The translations under genes and the position numbers were made by a program. This document shows positions 21,497-30,472 of a DNA stretch of 34,451 nt, in pieces. The stretch comes from CAZWKI01 sp964634645. GTDB taxonomy: Bacteria; Patescibacteriota; Patescibacteriia; UBA1558; S5-K13. The stretch is taken from assembly GCA_964634645.1 (NCBI GenBank), contig CAZWKI010000007.1, positions 1 through 34,451 on the forward strand, read 5' to 3'. The notes beneath the pieces were generated by a model. That model was not told the DNA's origin, ran no database searches, and saw nothing but the letters and a program-made list of their open reading frames with translations. The stretch's first letter is position 1; each line of letters opens with the position of its first letter.

Positions 21497-24041
21497 ATAT
21501 TTTTTTATTATTTTTATATAGATATTTATAATATGCAAGCTTGGCTATTTCTGAGGTTATGAATTCAAAAATTACAATTCCAAATATTATCATTAAATGA
21601 TTTATAGATGGGCTTACAAATCTAAACAAATTATGGCCTATCGCTGTAAATGGAATAAAAACGGTTAAAAAACAAGCTATAAATGCAAGAATAATGACTG
21701 GAATTGATGGGGTAGATGCCTTAAAAAATGGCTTATGAGTTCTTATTGAAAAAATAAATACAATTTCTGTAAATATACTAGCTATAAACCAATTTGTCTG
21801 AAGAACTGCCTGTGGATAATGAAAGAAAAATCCAAAAACTATAAAATCTGACAAGGTACTTACAATTCCAAGTATTATACAAAAGAGGGTTATATCTTTC
21901 ACATTATATGATTTCGGAGTTTTGAGTTCATCTTTATCAACAGAGTCTGTTGCTATTGCTATCATTGGAAAATCTGAAAGTAAATTCAAAAGCAAGATTT
22001 GAAGTGGAAGCATTGGAAGAAATGGAATAAAAAGAGAAGAAATGGCAACTGCATAAAAATTTCCAAAATTTGAAGCGAGTGTTGTTTTTATATATTTCGT
22101 TGTGTTTGCAAAAATTTCTCTACCCTCTTTTATTCCGTCAATTATAACTTTCAAATTTTTCTTTAAAAGCACTATGTCTGCATTTTCTCTAGATATATCA
22201 GATGCGCTTTGAACAACAATTGATACTCCTGCAATTTTCAGTGCGGGTGCATCATTTATTCCTTCACCCAAAAAACCAACTCTATGTTTTGACTGCAAAA
22301 GCTCAATAATTTTATATTTTTGCTCTGGAGATATTCTACAAAAAACATTATATTTCAAAATTGCTTTTATCTTTTCCTCGTCATCCATTTTCTCAAATTC
22401 TTCTCCGGAAAGAACGTTTTTTGGATCTTTGATAAGTCCAATTTTATAAGCAACGGCACCAGATACTTCTTTGTTATCCCCTGTTATTATTTTTATTTGC
22501 ACTCCGAGTGAAGCGGCTTCTTTTATAGCTTCTTCAGTACTAGATTTAATAGGATCAACAAAAGAAATTATTCCCAAAAATTCCAAATCTTTTTCATAAT
22601 CTTCTAAATCTATATCTTTAAAATATGTTATATTTTTTTTTGCAAGAGCTATTACCCTATGACCGAGTACGCCTTCTTTTGCTATCCAATCATTGGCTTT
22701 TTTGACTTCAGTTTCTTTGAGATTTGAAAGCTTAAAAATAACCTCAGGAGCTCCTCTCACTATAAGTTCATATTTTTTATTTTTTTCAATTAAAACGCTA
22801 TTTATTTTTCTATTTGGATCAAATGGCACATCAGAAATTCTATTGTATTTTTTTAGTGCTTCTTTTTTTTCTAAATCAAGTTTATTGTATAGTGCTATAT
22901 CAAATGGTTCTAATTTCTGTTCTTGAGGGGAAGATGTGGCCAAATTTCCATAGATAAGTATTTCTTCTTTTCTTACTCCATAAAAATCATAAACTGTAAG
23001 TTTGTTTTCCGTAAGGGTTCCTGTTTTATCAGAACAAATTACTTCAACTCCCCCCAAATCCTCTATTGCAGAAAGTCTTCTTACAACAACTTTTTTCTTT
23101 GCAAGTTTCAATGCTCCTTTTGATAAAGAAAAAGTCATTACAACGGGAAGTGCTTCTGGAATAACGCTCACTGCAAGAGCTATTGAAAATATAATAAGCT
23201 CAATAATATTTGCCCCCCTACCCTTTATTAGAACATTCGCAAGGAAAACAAATATAAGAGTAATAACGACCATTTTCAAAATAAACTTCGAAAAGTTTGA
23301 AATTCCTTTTTCGAAATCGCTTATATGTCTTGTTGAAACTGCAAGAGATGCAATATTACCCATTCTAGTTTTTTTACCAGTTGTAAGAATAATTGCCGTT
23401 GTCTTTCCATTTACAAGAGATGTTCCTGAAAATCCTATATTTGAAGCATTATATAAATCTTTAATTTTATTTTCTATTAATTCAGAATTTTTTCTTATTG
23501 CCACTGACTCTCCCGTTAAAATTGATTCGTCTATGGTCAAGTCATGTGAATCCAAAAAACGAACATCTGCTGGAACTTGATCTCCCAAAGAAAGATAAAT
23601 TATATCCCCGGGAACTAATTCTGTTGATTTTACAATAAGCTCTTTTCCATCTCTTAACACCCTTGAAGATGATACAGAATATTGATTTAAAAGTTCGAGT
23701 GTCTTTTCTGATTTAAATTCTTGAAGAAAACCAAGAAAGGTATTTATAACAACAAATGCAAAAATCATTATTGCGTCTAGTTTTTCTCCCAAGAGAAAAG
23801 CAAGTATTATTGCTCCAAAAAGAAGATATATAAATGGAGAATTAAATTGTCTAAGAAAAATATGCCACCATCTATTTCTCTTTAAAGAAAATTCGTTGAG
23901 TCCATGTTTTATAAGTCTTTGTTTTGCTTCTTGCTCAGAAAGTCCTAATTTTAAATCTGAATTAAATTCTTTTAAAATATCTTCCTTATTTTTATTCGCA
24001 TACTGAAAAATATCAAAATTAACATCTTTAAATTTTTCCAT
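21489..24041 (-). CDS. Cation-transporting P-type ATPase (P2/P3-like), GEGIND hinge variant
   Basis: 850 residues. The actuator TGES is at 176-179, PEALP in membrane helix 4 at 295-299, the phosphorylated Asp D338 in SDKTGTLTE, TGDN at 520-523 and the hinge GEGINDAPA at 592-600. C-terminal helices include NFGNFYAVAISSLFIPFLPMLP, close to MgtA-type Mg2+ ATPases, though the ion cannot be fixed. The hinge normally reads GDGxNDAP, where the first Asp coordinates Mg2+; here it is Glu (E593), while D597 is kept. No heavy-metal-binding domain is present. It sits upstream of and overlaps the VIT-like gene. The protein is in the cytoplasmic membrane and ATP-driven. Confidence 0.9.
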   Translation of the reverse strand: MEKFKDVNFDIFQYANKNKEDILKEFNSDLKLGLSEQEAKQRLIKHGLNEFSLKRNRWWHIFLRQFNSPFIYLLFGAIILAFLLGEKLDAIMIFAFVVINTFLGFLQEFKSEKTLELLNQYSVSSSRVLRDGKELIVKSTELVPGDIIYLSLGDQVPADVRFLDSHDLTIDESILTGESVAIRKNSELIENKIKDLYNASNIGFSGTSLVNGKTTAIILTTGKKTRMGNIASLAVSTRHISDFEKGISNFSKFILKMVVITLIFVFLANVLIKGRGANIIELIIFSIALAVSVIPEALPVVMTFSLSKGALKLAKKKVVVRRLSAIEDLGGVEVICSDKTGTLTENKLTVYDFYGVRKEEILIYGNLATSSPQEQKLEPFDIALYNKLDLEKKEALKKYNRISDVPFDPNRKINSVLIEKNKKYELIVRGAPEVIFKLSNLKETEVKKANDWIAKEGVLGHRVIALAKKNITYFKDIDLEDYEKDLEFLGIISFVDPIKSSTEEAIKEAASLGVQIKIITGDNKEVSGAVAYKIGLIKDPKNVLSGEEFEKMDDEEKIKAILKYNVFCRISPEQKYKIIELLQSKHRVGFLGEGINDAPALKIAGVSIVVQSASDISRENADIVLLKKNLKVIIDGIKEGREIFANTTKYIKTTLASNFGNFYAVAISSLFIPFLPMLPLQILLLNLLSDFPMIAIATDSVDKDELKTPKSYNVKDITLFCIILGIVSTLSDFIVFGFFFHYPQAVLQTNWFIASIFTEIVFIFSIRTHKPFFKASTPSIPVIILAFIACFLTVFIPFTAIGHNLFRFVSPSINHLMIIFGIVIFEFITSEIAKLAYYKYLYKNNKKIYA

Positions 24042-24095
24042 AAATTATATCTTTATTAGTAATATATATTTTGCATTGCAAAACAACTTAGCGCT

Positions 24096-25955
24096 TTACC
24101 AACCGCCCCCTCCGCCTCCTCCGCCTCCTCCACCAGAAAATCCTCCACCACCAGAACCAGATGAATTATGAGGAGCGCTTGAAACGTTTGATACAATATT
24201 ATTAAAATTATTCGTAAATGAATTAATATTAGAAAAATTAAAATTGCTTCCAATATACCAAGCTGGAATCATTGCATTAAATTTTTCTTCTCCATAAATC
24301 ATCTTCATTTTATTTATCCAAAGCTCTGTCATACCAAAAACAATTGCATATGGTAATAATTTTTCAAAAATATTTTCTTTTTCATAAAATCTCTGACGAT
24401 CTTTTTCTGCTATTTCCATATATAGTTTAAGTCCTTTTATTTTCCACAACGTATCTATTCCTTTTTTTGTTCTCTTTGGCATTATAAAAGAATAAATAAA
24501 AAAAACAATTCCCGACAAAAATAATCCGTAAAATGCAAATTGTAAACCTATAAATATAGATATGCCACCAATTGTAGCAAAAGTAATTTGCCATTTTAAA
24601 CCCATTTTTTCAATGTAACCTAGTTCTATTAGTTTTTCTTTTATATTTTTTTGCAAAATATGAACATCTTTATAAAATTTGTTCTTTAAAGAAGAAAGTG
24701 TGACAGATTTTTCTATTCCAAACAATTTAAATAACAATTCTTTTTCTATGGAACTAAGAGATTCTTCTGATTCTTTGTTATCTAATCTATACAACACATA
24801 GTCTTTTCCAATTACTAAAGCATTAATATTGGTATTTAAATCTTGTCCAAACTTTGCAATTTTTTTCATCAAAGAACCTATGGCTGGATTTATAATTTTA
24901 TCTATTTTTTTAAATTTTTCTGCCATTCTTTTTCCTGGTTCTGTTTCTTCAATTTTAATGATTTTTTTTACTGCAAAATTTATAATTCCAGCCGTAATAA
25001 AATTATTCTGTAATTTTCCCTGTTTCCATAGGGAACCAAAAAGCAATGGATCTAAATTGTCTGGTATATCATATTCGGCTATAATAGTTCTTTTGTCTTC
25101 TGGATCATCTCCGTGTTTTTTCCAAACAATAAAGCAAAATAGAAGGGCAATGATTGGTAAAACTAAATTGAAAATACGTCGCACACGCACAATAGAAGAA
25201 GGTATCAAATTAACATTATTTATTTTAAAAGAACTATTTTCTTTCGGTAAAATTCCACTATATGGTAAAAAAATGTTTTTTTGCACAGACAAAGAAACTG
25301 TAATACCATTATTTTTTGGAATTGTCTTTGTTGAATTAAACACCAAAGTATTACTATCAAACCAATTATAAGTTGCTAAATTATTGTTTTTTGAGCCTTG
25401 AGGACCCGTATAATAATAAATCACTACATCTTTTTGATTTATTTCTTTTGGCAAAAATATTTTTGCATTAAAATTGTCAATTTCCATGTCCCAAAAATTT
25501 CCCAAAATATTAAAATAGAACTCATCGAAATCTAATTGATTATATATTACATTATTTACTTTATAAACAATTTTATAATAATTAATTCCTTTTACTATTT
25601 TGTTTGGATCGCCAATTTTCCATGTAATAGTATGATTTGAAATATCATTGATTGTTGTATACTTGTGTGCTTTGCCATAAAAATCACTAATACTAATTAG
25701 CTCGATTGGCATTTGAATAATGCTCTCTCCTGTGTTTATTTGCGTACCCAAAACCCTAAAAATTCCGTGTTTATTTGAAGCATTTCCACAATCAGCAGTG
25801 ATGTACTCTGTAATAATTGCGGTTGAATCAATGTTTAAAACAATTTCAGTTTTAAAATCCTTGATATACCAATAATTTACATTATCTCTTCCAAAAACAA
25901 AGCCTGGTAATAAAAAAAACAACGCGAGTAAAAAAAATATTATTTTTTTATTCAT
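24096..25955 (-). CDS. DUF2207 membrane protein with poly-Gly C-terminus
   Basis: 619 residues. An N-terminal signal peptide (residues 1-22, IIFFLLALFFLLPGFVFG) is followed by an extracytoplasmic DUF2207 domain (about 25-240: YWYIKDFKTEIVLNIDSTAIITEYI). A membrane helix follows at about 265-282, then a cytoplasmic part with KHGDDPEDKRTIIAEYDIPDNLDPLLFGSLWKQGK, typical of this family. Two more helices lie near 445-490. The protein ends in a run of Gly with a final Trp (GGGGFSGGGG type), encoded by a GC-rich CCN repeat that stands out at 24099-24140. DUF2207 proteins have no established function. The arrangement of signal, ectodomain and Gly-rich tail is common to the family (YciQ-like). Confidence 0.88.
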   Translation of the reverse strand: MNKKIIFFLLALFFLLPGFVFGRDNVNYWYIKDFKTEIVLNIDSTAIITEYITADCGNASNKHGIFRVLGTQINTGESIIQMPIELISISDFYGKAHKYTTINDISNHTITWKIGDPNKIVKGINYYKIVYKVNNVIYNQLDFDEFYFNILGNFWDMEIDNFNAKIFLPKEINQKDVVIYYYTGPQGSKNNNLATYNWFDSNTLVFNSTKTIPKNNGITVSLSVQKNIFLPYSGILPKENSSFKINNVNLIPSSIVRVRRIFNLVLPIIALLFCFIVWKKHGDDPEDKRTIIAEYDIPDNLDPLLFGSLWKQGKLQNNFITAGIINFAVKKIIKIEETEPGKRMAEKFKKIDKIINPAIGSLMKKIAKFGQDLNTNINALVIGKDYVLYRLDNKESEESLSSIEKELLFKLFGIEKSVTLSSLKNKFYKDVHILQKNIKEKLIELGYIEKMGLKWQITFATIGGISIFIGLQFAFYGLFLSGIVFFIYSFIMPKRTKKGIDTLWKIKGLKLYMEIAEKDRQRFYEKENIFEKLLPYAIVFGMTELWINKMKMIYGEEKFNAMIPAWYIGSNFNFSNINSFTNNFNNIVSNVSSAPHNSSGSGGGGFSGGGGGGGGGGGW

Positions 25956-25984
25956 GCTATGATAAATTTATAAATAATTAATAA

Positions 25985-26743
25985 TTATTTTAATTCGTAC
26001 AATATAATACCTGCGCTAATTGCAACATTTAATGATTCTATTTTATTTATTGGAATTGTGACAAAAACATCTGATTCTCTTTTTACTTGCTCGCTTATTC
26101 CATTTGCTTCATTTCCAAAAACAATACAATATTTATTATCTTTGATGTTTTTTGGATTTATTCCACCGCTTACAAGCGTAGAATAAATTTTCATTTTACT
26201 TTTTATTTTTTTCAAAATTTTTAAATTTTTTTCATATGAGATATTTAATTTAAAAATAGAATCCTTGCTAGCATTTACTGTTTTTGGATTATAAATATCT
26301 GCACAATTTTCATCCACGACAATATTACAAAAATCAAAAGCAATTGCCGTTCTTAAAATCGTTCCAAGATTTCCTGGATCATTTATTCCATTTAAATAAA
26401 CAATTTTGCCGTTTAAATCAATTTCTCTTTCTGGCTTTTCAAAGATAGCAAAAATTCCTGAGGATTTTGTCAAAAATGAAATTGAATCAATTACTTTCTG
26501 ATTAACTACATATATGCTACTCATCTTGGATAATATAAAATCAATTTCAAGACAATTCTCTTCTAATAATTCTTCACTTATAAATAAATCACCTGGTAAA
26601 ATACCTGATTTTATAACATCATAAATTGTACTCAAACTTTCTACAGAAAAAATATTTTCTTGGTCTCGAAAATTTTTATCTTTAAGTTTCTTAATATATT
26701 TTATTTTTTCATTTGTTATGCTTGTAATAAGGTGTTTTTCCAT
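25985..26743 (-). CDS. SpoU/TrmH-family rRNA 2'-O-methyltransferase
   Basis: 252 residues. SPOUT knot enzymes of this family methylate the 2'-OH of a ribose in rRNA or tRNA. Motif 1 is NDPGNLGTILRTA (121-133), motif 2 FGNEANGIS (209-217) and motif 3 IPINKIESLNVAISAGI (230-246). The N-terminal part (about 1-100) resembles the substrate-binding domain of 23S rRNA enzymes (KYIKKLKDKNFRDQENIFSVES). The particular nucleotide cannot be told; RlmB or TsnR-like functions are both possible. It is separated from the DEAD-box helicase gene by a terminator-like hairpin, and from DUF2207 by 29 bases. Confidence 0.92.
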   Translation of the reverse strand: MEKHLITSITNEKIKYIKKLKDKNFRDQENIFSVESLSTIYDVIKSGILPGDLFISEELLEENCLEIDFILSKMSSIYVVNQKVIDSISFLTKSSGIFAIFEKPEREIDLNGKIVYLNGINDPGNLGTILRTAIAFDFCNIVVDENCADIYNPKTVNASKDSIFKLNISYEKNLKILKKIKSKMKIYSTLVSGGINPKNIKDNKYCIVFGNEANGISEQVKRESDVFVTIPINKIESLNVAISAGIILYELK

Positions 26744-26795
26744 ATTATTGCTTTTTATAAATCATTATAATTATATCATCTAATTAAATAAAACA

Positions 26796-26822
26796 AAAAA
26801 CACTTCTTAAAGTAGTGTTTTT
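26796..26822 (-). terminator. Intrinsic terminator of the DEAD-box helicase gene
   Basis: AAAAACACT (26796-26804) pairs with AGTGTTTTT (26814-26822) across a nine-base loop. On the minus strand the stem runs into TTTTTTGTTTT. It lies 20 bases after the helicase stop. Confidence 0.75.
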
Positions 26823-26841
26823 ATATATCTAAAATAATGAA

Positions 26842-28104
26842 TTACCTTCTTGAAAAATTTCTTCTACCACCTTGAAAACCTCTTGGTCTTCTGCTAAATG
26901 TTGATCTTCTGATATTTAAATTTGCTAAAAATTTTTCTTCGTGAGCTTGCACAAATTTAGTTTGCTTAAGATCTTTATTTATAAGTCTCTCAATAATTTT
27001 TATTTGTCTTTGTTCTCCTGGGGTAGCTAGAGTAATGGCTTTTCCTAAGTGCCCTGCACGTCCTGTTCTACCAATTCTATGAACATAATCCTCACAATTA
27101 TCTGGTAAATTATAATTTACAACGAGCTCAATGCCTTTTACATCAAGTCCACGAGACGCAACATCTGTTGCAACAAGAATTCTTTCTTTCTTGCTTTTGA
27201 AATCCATAAGAGCTTTGCGACGACGACTTAGAGACAAATTTGAATGAATCTCAATTGCCCTATGTCCTCCTGCACGAAGCTTGAGGGTAAGTGTGTTTAC
27301 TCCATGCTTTGTCCTTACAAAGATCAAAACAGACCCAGAATAATCTTTCAAAATTGTTTGTAAATGTTTGAATCTGTCTTCGTTTTTTATAATAAATATT
27401 TCTTGATCAACCTCAGACGCTGTTGTGCCAGATGGAGCTACTTCAATACTTACTGGAAGCTTCATGTGAAGAGTCGCGATTCTTACAATTGCGTCTGGCA
27501 TTGTTGCTGAAAATAGCATTGTCTGACGATTTGTTGGTACTTGTCTTAAAATTTCTTTTAACTGAGGAGCAAATCCCATATCAAGCATCATATCTGCTTC
27601 ATCAAGTATTAATGTATTTACTTGATTTACCCTAAAGGTTCTACGAGTTAAATGGTCAATAAGACGTCCTGGTGTTGCGACAACAACATTTGGGTTTTTG
27701 CGAAGTGAATAAAGTTGGCGATCAAGAGATTCACCACCAATAAGAATTGCTGTTCTAATCCCCATTGAAGAGCCGAGTCGTCTAATGTTTTCCTCTACCT
27801 GAAGAGCTAACTCACGAGTTGGAGCGATTACAAGACCGACACCTTGAGTATTTAAAATACGTTCAAGCATTGGAATTCCATAGGCAAATGTTTTTCCAGT
27901 TCCAGTCTGTGCAACACCTATTAAATCTTTGCCTTTTAGGGCAATTGGGATTGTTTTTTGTTGAATCGGAGTTGGTGTGTGTAAGTTCATTTTTTTTAAG
28001 ACTTCTAGAATTTCTTTACATATTCCTAAATCAGAAAATTTGTATACAGTTTCTTTGACTTGTACATTTTTAAAATTCTCTGTTTTTGTTGTTTTTGTGT
28101 TCAT
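26842..28104 (-). CDS. DEAD-box ATP-dependent RNA helicase
   Basis: 420 residues, RhlE/CsdA-like core. Such helicases unwind short RNA duplexes in ribosome assembly or mRNA decay. All core motifs are present: Q motif TPTPIQQ (43-49), AQTGTGKT (65-72), PTRELA (95-100), TPGR (144-147), DEAD (168-171) and SAT (199-201), then domain 2 with FVRTKHG, ATDVASRGLDV and HRIGRTGRAG. The C-terminal tail of about 30 residues is Arg/Gly/Phe-rich (FSRRPRGFQGG) and likely binds RNA. There is no long C-terminal domain, so it is nearer RhlE or CshA-short forms than full CsdA. A hairpin sits just upstream of the start codon, suggesting regulated expression. Confidence 0.95.
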   Translation of the reverse strand: MNTKTTKTENFKNVQVKETVYKFSDLGICKEILEVLKKMNLHTPTPIQQKTIPIALKGKDLIGVAQTGTGKTFAYGIPMLERILNTQGVGLVIAPTRELALQVEENIRRLGSSMGIRTAILIGGESLDRQLYSLRKNPNVVVATPGRLIDHLTRRTFRVNQVNTLILDEADMMLDMGFAPQLKEILRQVPTNRQTMLFSATMPDAIVRIATLHMKLPVSIEVAPSGTTASEVDQEIFIIKNEDRFKHLQTILKDYSGSVLIFVRTKHGVNTLTLKLRAGGHRAIEIHSNLSLSRRRKALMDFKSKKERILVATDVASRGLDVKGIELVVNYNLPDNCEDYVHRIGRTGRAGHLGKAITLATPGEQRQIKIIERLINKDLKQTKFVQAHEEKFLANLNIRRSTFSRRPRGFQGGRRNFSRR

Positions 28105-28115
28105 AATAAAAAATA

Positions 28116-28140
28116 AATGACCCTTTTTCTCAAGGTCATT
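28116..28140 (-). promoter_or_regulatory. Attenuator-like hairpin immediately before the helicase start
   Basis: AATGACC (28116-28122) pairs with GGTCATT (28134-28140) across an 11-base loop. On the minus strand the stem is followed by TATTTTTTATT and then the ATG, 12 bases later. It resembles an intrinsic terminator or a translation-blocking hairpin in the 5' leader. Cold-shock helicase genes often have regulated leaders, so autoregulation is possible. Confidence 0.5.
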
Positions 28141-28268
28141 GTAGTGACTATGCGAAGTTTGGAATCTTTTGTTAAGTTTGATTAATAACTAATCATAACA
28201 TGTATTAATAAATAAGTCAAGGTTTATTTTGATCTTCCAGGTCTTTTCTTGCTCACATAATATAGTTA

Positions 28269-28487
28269 CTATTTCTTCCATGCCCTAATTACTGGTCTAA
28301 TCATAAAAACTATCCAAGCAACTAGAAACCAGACCCAATTTGTATTCATAACCCAATTTGCAAATTCAGACCATAGAGAAACCACAAACAAAACAAACGA
28401 AATTATGGCAAGTTTTAAAAGTGCCATGTCAAAAGTGTTCATATGTTTAAGCGTTACACCAAACATTAATTTTTTTTCTTCTTCCAT
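28269..28487 (-). CDS. Small two-helix membrane protein, unknown
   Basis: 72 residues, not recognised. A polar N-terminus (MEEEKKLMFGVTLKHMNTFD) is followed by helix 1 at about 22-39 (ALLKLAIISFVLFVVSLW) and helix 2 at about 50-65 (NWVWFLVAWIVFMI), and the protein ends in a basic tail (RPVIRAWKK). The hydrophobic pattern, acidic N-terminus and positive-inside tail are those of a real small membrane protein rather than a chance frame. It is divergent from typA, with about 150 bases between them, and upstream of the helicase gene. Function unknown. Confidence 0.6.
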   Translation of the reverse strand: MEEEKKLMFGVTLKHMNTFDMALLKLAIISFVLFVVSLWSEFANWVMNTNWVWFLVAWIVFMIRPVIRAWKK

Positions 28488-28572
28488 ATTGTTTGTTTTT
28501 AGTATTTATTAAAATAACTCGCCCACACTTTAATAATCGCACCATTTAAAACAAAAATCAATCCCCCACCGA

Positions 28573-28601
28573 TTGACAACACAAAAATAATGTGATATTC
28601 T
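28573..28601 (+). promoter_or_regulatory. Sigma70-type promoter of typA
   Basis: TTGACA at 28573-28578 and TATTCT at 28596-28601 are 17 bases apart. Transcription would start near 28608, leaving a leader of about 29 bases before the typA ATG, with no Shine-Dalgarno. Confidence 0.7.
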
Positions 28602-28636
28602 TTGAACACTTTTAATACACTTATAGATAGCATAAA

Positions 28637-30427
28637 ATGGAAATAAGAAATATAGCTATTATTGCTCATGTTGATCATGGCAAAACCACCATTACAGACG
28701 CTCTTATGAAACAAACTGGAATGTCTCAGGGCGATGTAAGTATGGATAGCAATGACCTAGAAAAAGAAAGAGGCATTACAATATACTCAAAAAATACTTC
28801 TATATATTACAAAGATACAAAAATAAATATTGTTGACACTCCGGGTCATGCTGATTTTGGTTCTGAAGTAGAGCGTGTTTTAAGGTCAATTGACTCCGTT
28901 GTTCTTGTGGTAGATGCTCAAGAGGGGCCAATGCCTCAGACAAAATTTGTTTTGAAGAAATCACTGGATTTGGGATTAAAACCAATTGTTGTAATAAATA
29001 AAATTGATAAGCCGGCTGCAGACCCAAAGGAAGTTCAAGAAATGGTTTATGAATTATTTCTAGATCTTGGTGCTAGTGACGATCAATTAGACTTCTCTGC
29101 AATATATGCAATAGCGCGAGATGGAGTTGCAAAAAAACATTTACACGAAGAAGCCCGGGACTTCTCTCCACTACTCGATATAATCTTGGAAAAAGTTCCA
29201 ATTGCATCAAATTTTGAACTTACAAAAAAGGAACTGCTTGTTCAACCATTTAATCTTGGATATGATAATTTTCTTGGTCGTCTTGCAATTGCAAGAATTT
29301 ATGAAGGAGAAATAAATCAGGGTCAGACCCTTGTTATAAAAAATTCTGATGGAATTCCTAGGCGTGGAAAAATTACAAAACTATATACTTTTGAAGGATT
29401 AAATAAAAAAGAAATTGATTCTGCTTCAGCCGGAGACATTGTAATGATTGCAGGACTTCCTGATATTTATATTGGTGAGACAATTTGTGAAAATGAAAAT
29501 CAAGAACCACTTCCTGCAATAAGCATTGATGAGCCAACAATTTGTCTAAACTTTTTGATAAATAATGCTCCTTTTGCTGGACGTGAAGGAAAATTTGTTA
29601 CAAACAGACAACTTAGAGAAAGATTAGAAAAAGAATTAGAAATAAACGTAGGATTAAAAATAGATTTTTCGTCAAATGAATTTTACAAAGTATATGGGCG
29701 TGGCGAAATGCACATTGCAATCTTACTAGAAAATCTAAGACGTGAAGGATATGAACTTCAAATTTCTCAGCCACATGTAATTATCAAAGAAATCAATGGA
29801 GAAAAACTAGAACCGTTTGAAGAAGTTATAATAAATGTTCCTCAAGATATGAGTGGCATTATTATACAAAAACTTTCAAAACGTCGTGGAGTAATGAATG
29901 AAATGGAAAAAGAACATGGAAATCTAAGAATGGTTTTTGAAGTCCCAACGCGTGGACTTTTAGGATACAAAAATGAATTTGTTGTTGATACCCGTGGCGA
30001 AGGAATACTATATTCTCGCGTAATGGAATTTAAAAAGCATGCTGGAAAAATTGATAAAACAGAACTTGGTTCAATGATTTCTATGGCAACTGGAAAAGCG
30101 CTTGCTTTTTCACTTTTCAATTTACAAGAACGTGGAACGCTCTATATAAAAGCAAACACATCTGTTTATGAAGGTATGGTAGTGGGAAATGTTGCAAAAG
30201 GAAATGATATGATAGTAAATGTCATAAAAGGAAAACAACTTACAAATATGCGTTCATCAAATGCAGATGAGGCTATAAAGCTTACAGCCCCTCTTGAAAT
30301 TACTCTTGAGCGTGGAATGAGCATAATGAATGATGATGAATATTTAGAAATAACACCTTCCAATATTCGCCTTAGAAAAAAATATCTTACTGAAATTGAA
30401 AGAGCTAGATTTGCAAGAAAAAAATAA
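28637..30427 (+). CDS. typA: Ribosome-associated translational GTPase TypA/BipA
   Basis: 596 residues, normal BipA length. BipA is an EF-G-like GTPase that binds ribosomes and assists 50S assembly, especially in cold or stress. G1 is AHVDHGKTT, the switch region ends in KERGITIYSK, G3 is DTPGHADFG and G4 is NKIDKP. The EF-G-like domains and the BipA-specific C-terminal part follow (TRGLLGYKNEFVVDTRGEG and the late VGNVAKGNDMIVNVIKGKQLTNMRSSNAD). It stands alone behind its own promoter and is convergent with the second P-type ATPase gene. Its functional theme matches the helicase and rRNA methylase across the divergent spacer. Confidence 0.97.
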   Translation: MEIRNIAIIAHVDHGKTTITDALMKQTGMSQGDVSMDSNDLEKERGITIYSKNTSIYYKDTKINIVDTPGHADFGSEVERVLRSIDSVVLVVDAQEGPMPQTKFVLKKSLDLGLKPIVVINKIDKPAADPKEVQEMVYELFLDLGASDDQLDFSAIYAIARDGVAKKHLHEEARDFSPLLDIILEKVPIASNFELTKKELLVQPFNLGYDNFLGRLAIARIYEGEINQGQTLVIKNSDGIPRRGKITKLYTFEGLNKKEIDSASAGDIVMIAGLPDIYIGETICENENQEPLPAISIDEPTICLNFLINNAPFAGREGKFVTNRQLRERLEKELEINVGLKIDFSSNEFYKVYGRGEMHIAILLENLRREGYELQISQPHVIIKEINGEKLEPFEEVIINVPQDMSGIIIQKLSKRRGVMNEMEKEHGNLRMVFEVPTRGLLGYKNEFVVDTRGEGILYSRVMEFKKHAGKIDKTELGSMISMATGKALAFSLFNLQERGTLYIKANTSVYEGMVVGNVAKGNDMIVNVIKGKQLTNMRSSNADEAIKLTAPLEITLERGMSIMNDDEYLEITPSNIRLRKKYLTEIERARFARKK

Positions 30428-30433
30428 AAATAA

Positions 30434-30470
30434 AAACTCTATCTCTTATAGCGTTTCTATTTTCTTAAAA
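30434..30470 (+). terminator. Possible terminator after typA
   Basis: AAACTCTAT (30434-30442) and ATAGCGTTT (30448-30456) can pair with one mismatch, followed by CTATTTTCTT. It occupies the 45-base gap between the converging typA and ATPase genes. Confidence 0.4.
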
Positions 30471-30472
30471 AA

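Noticed and set aside
24099..24140. GC-rich repeat as a mobile element
   Set aside because: It is the coding sequence of the poly-Gly tail of the DUF2207 protein, which is normal for that family.
28499..28714. Minus-strand reading frame of 71 codons upstream of typA
   Set aside because: It overlaps the typA start and its promoter and has no family features; a shadow frame.
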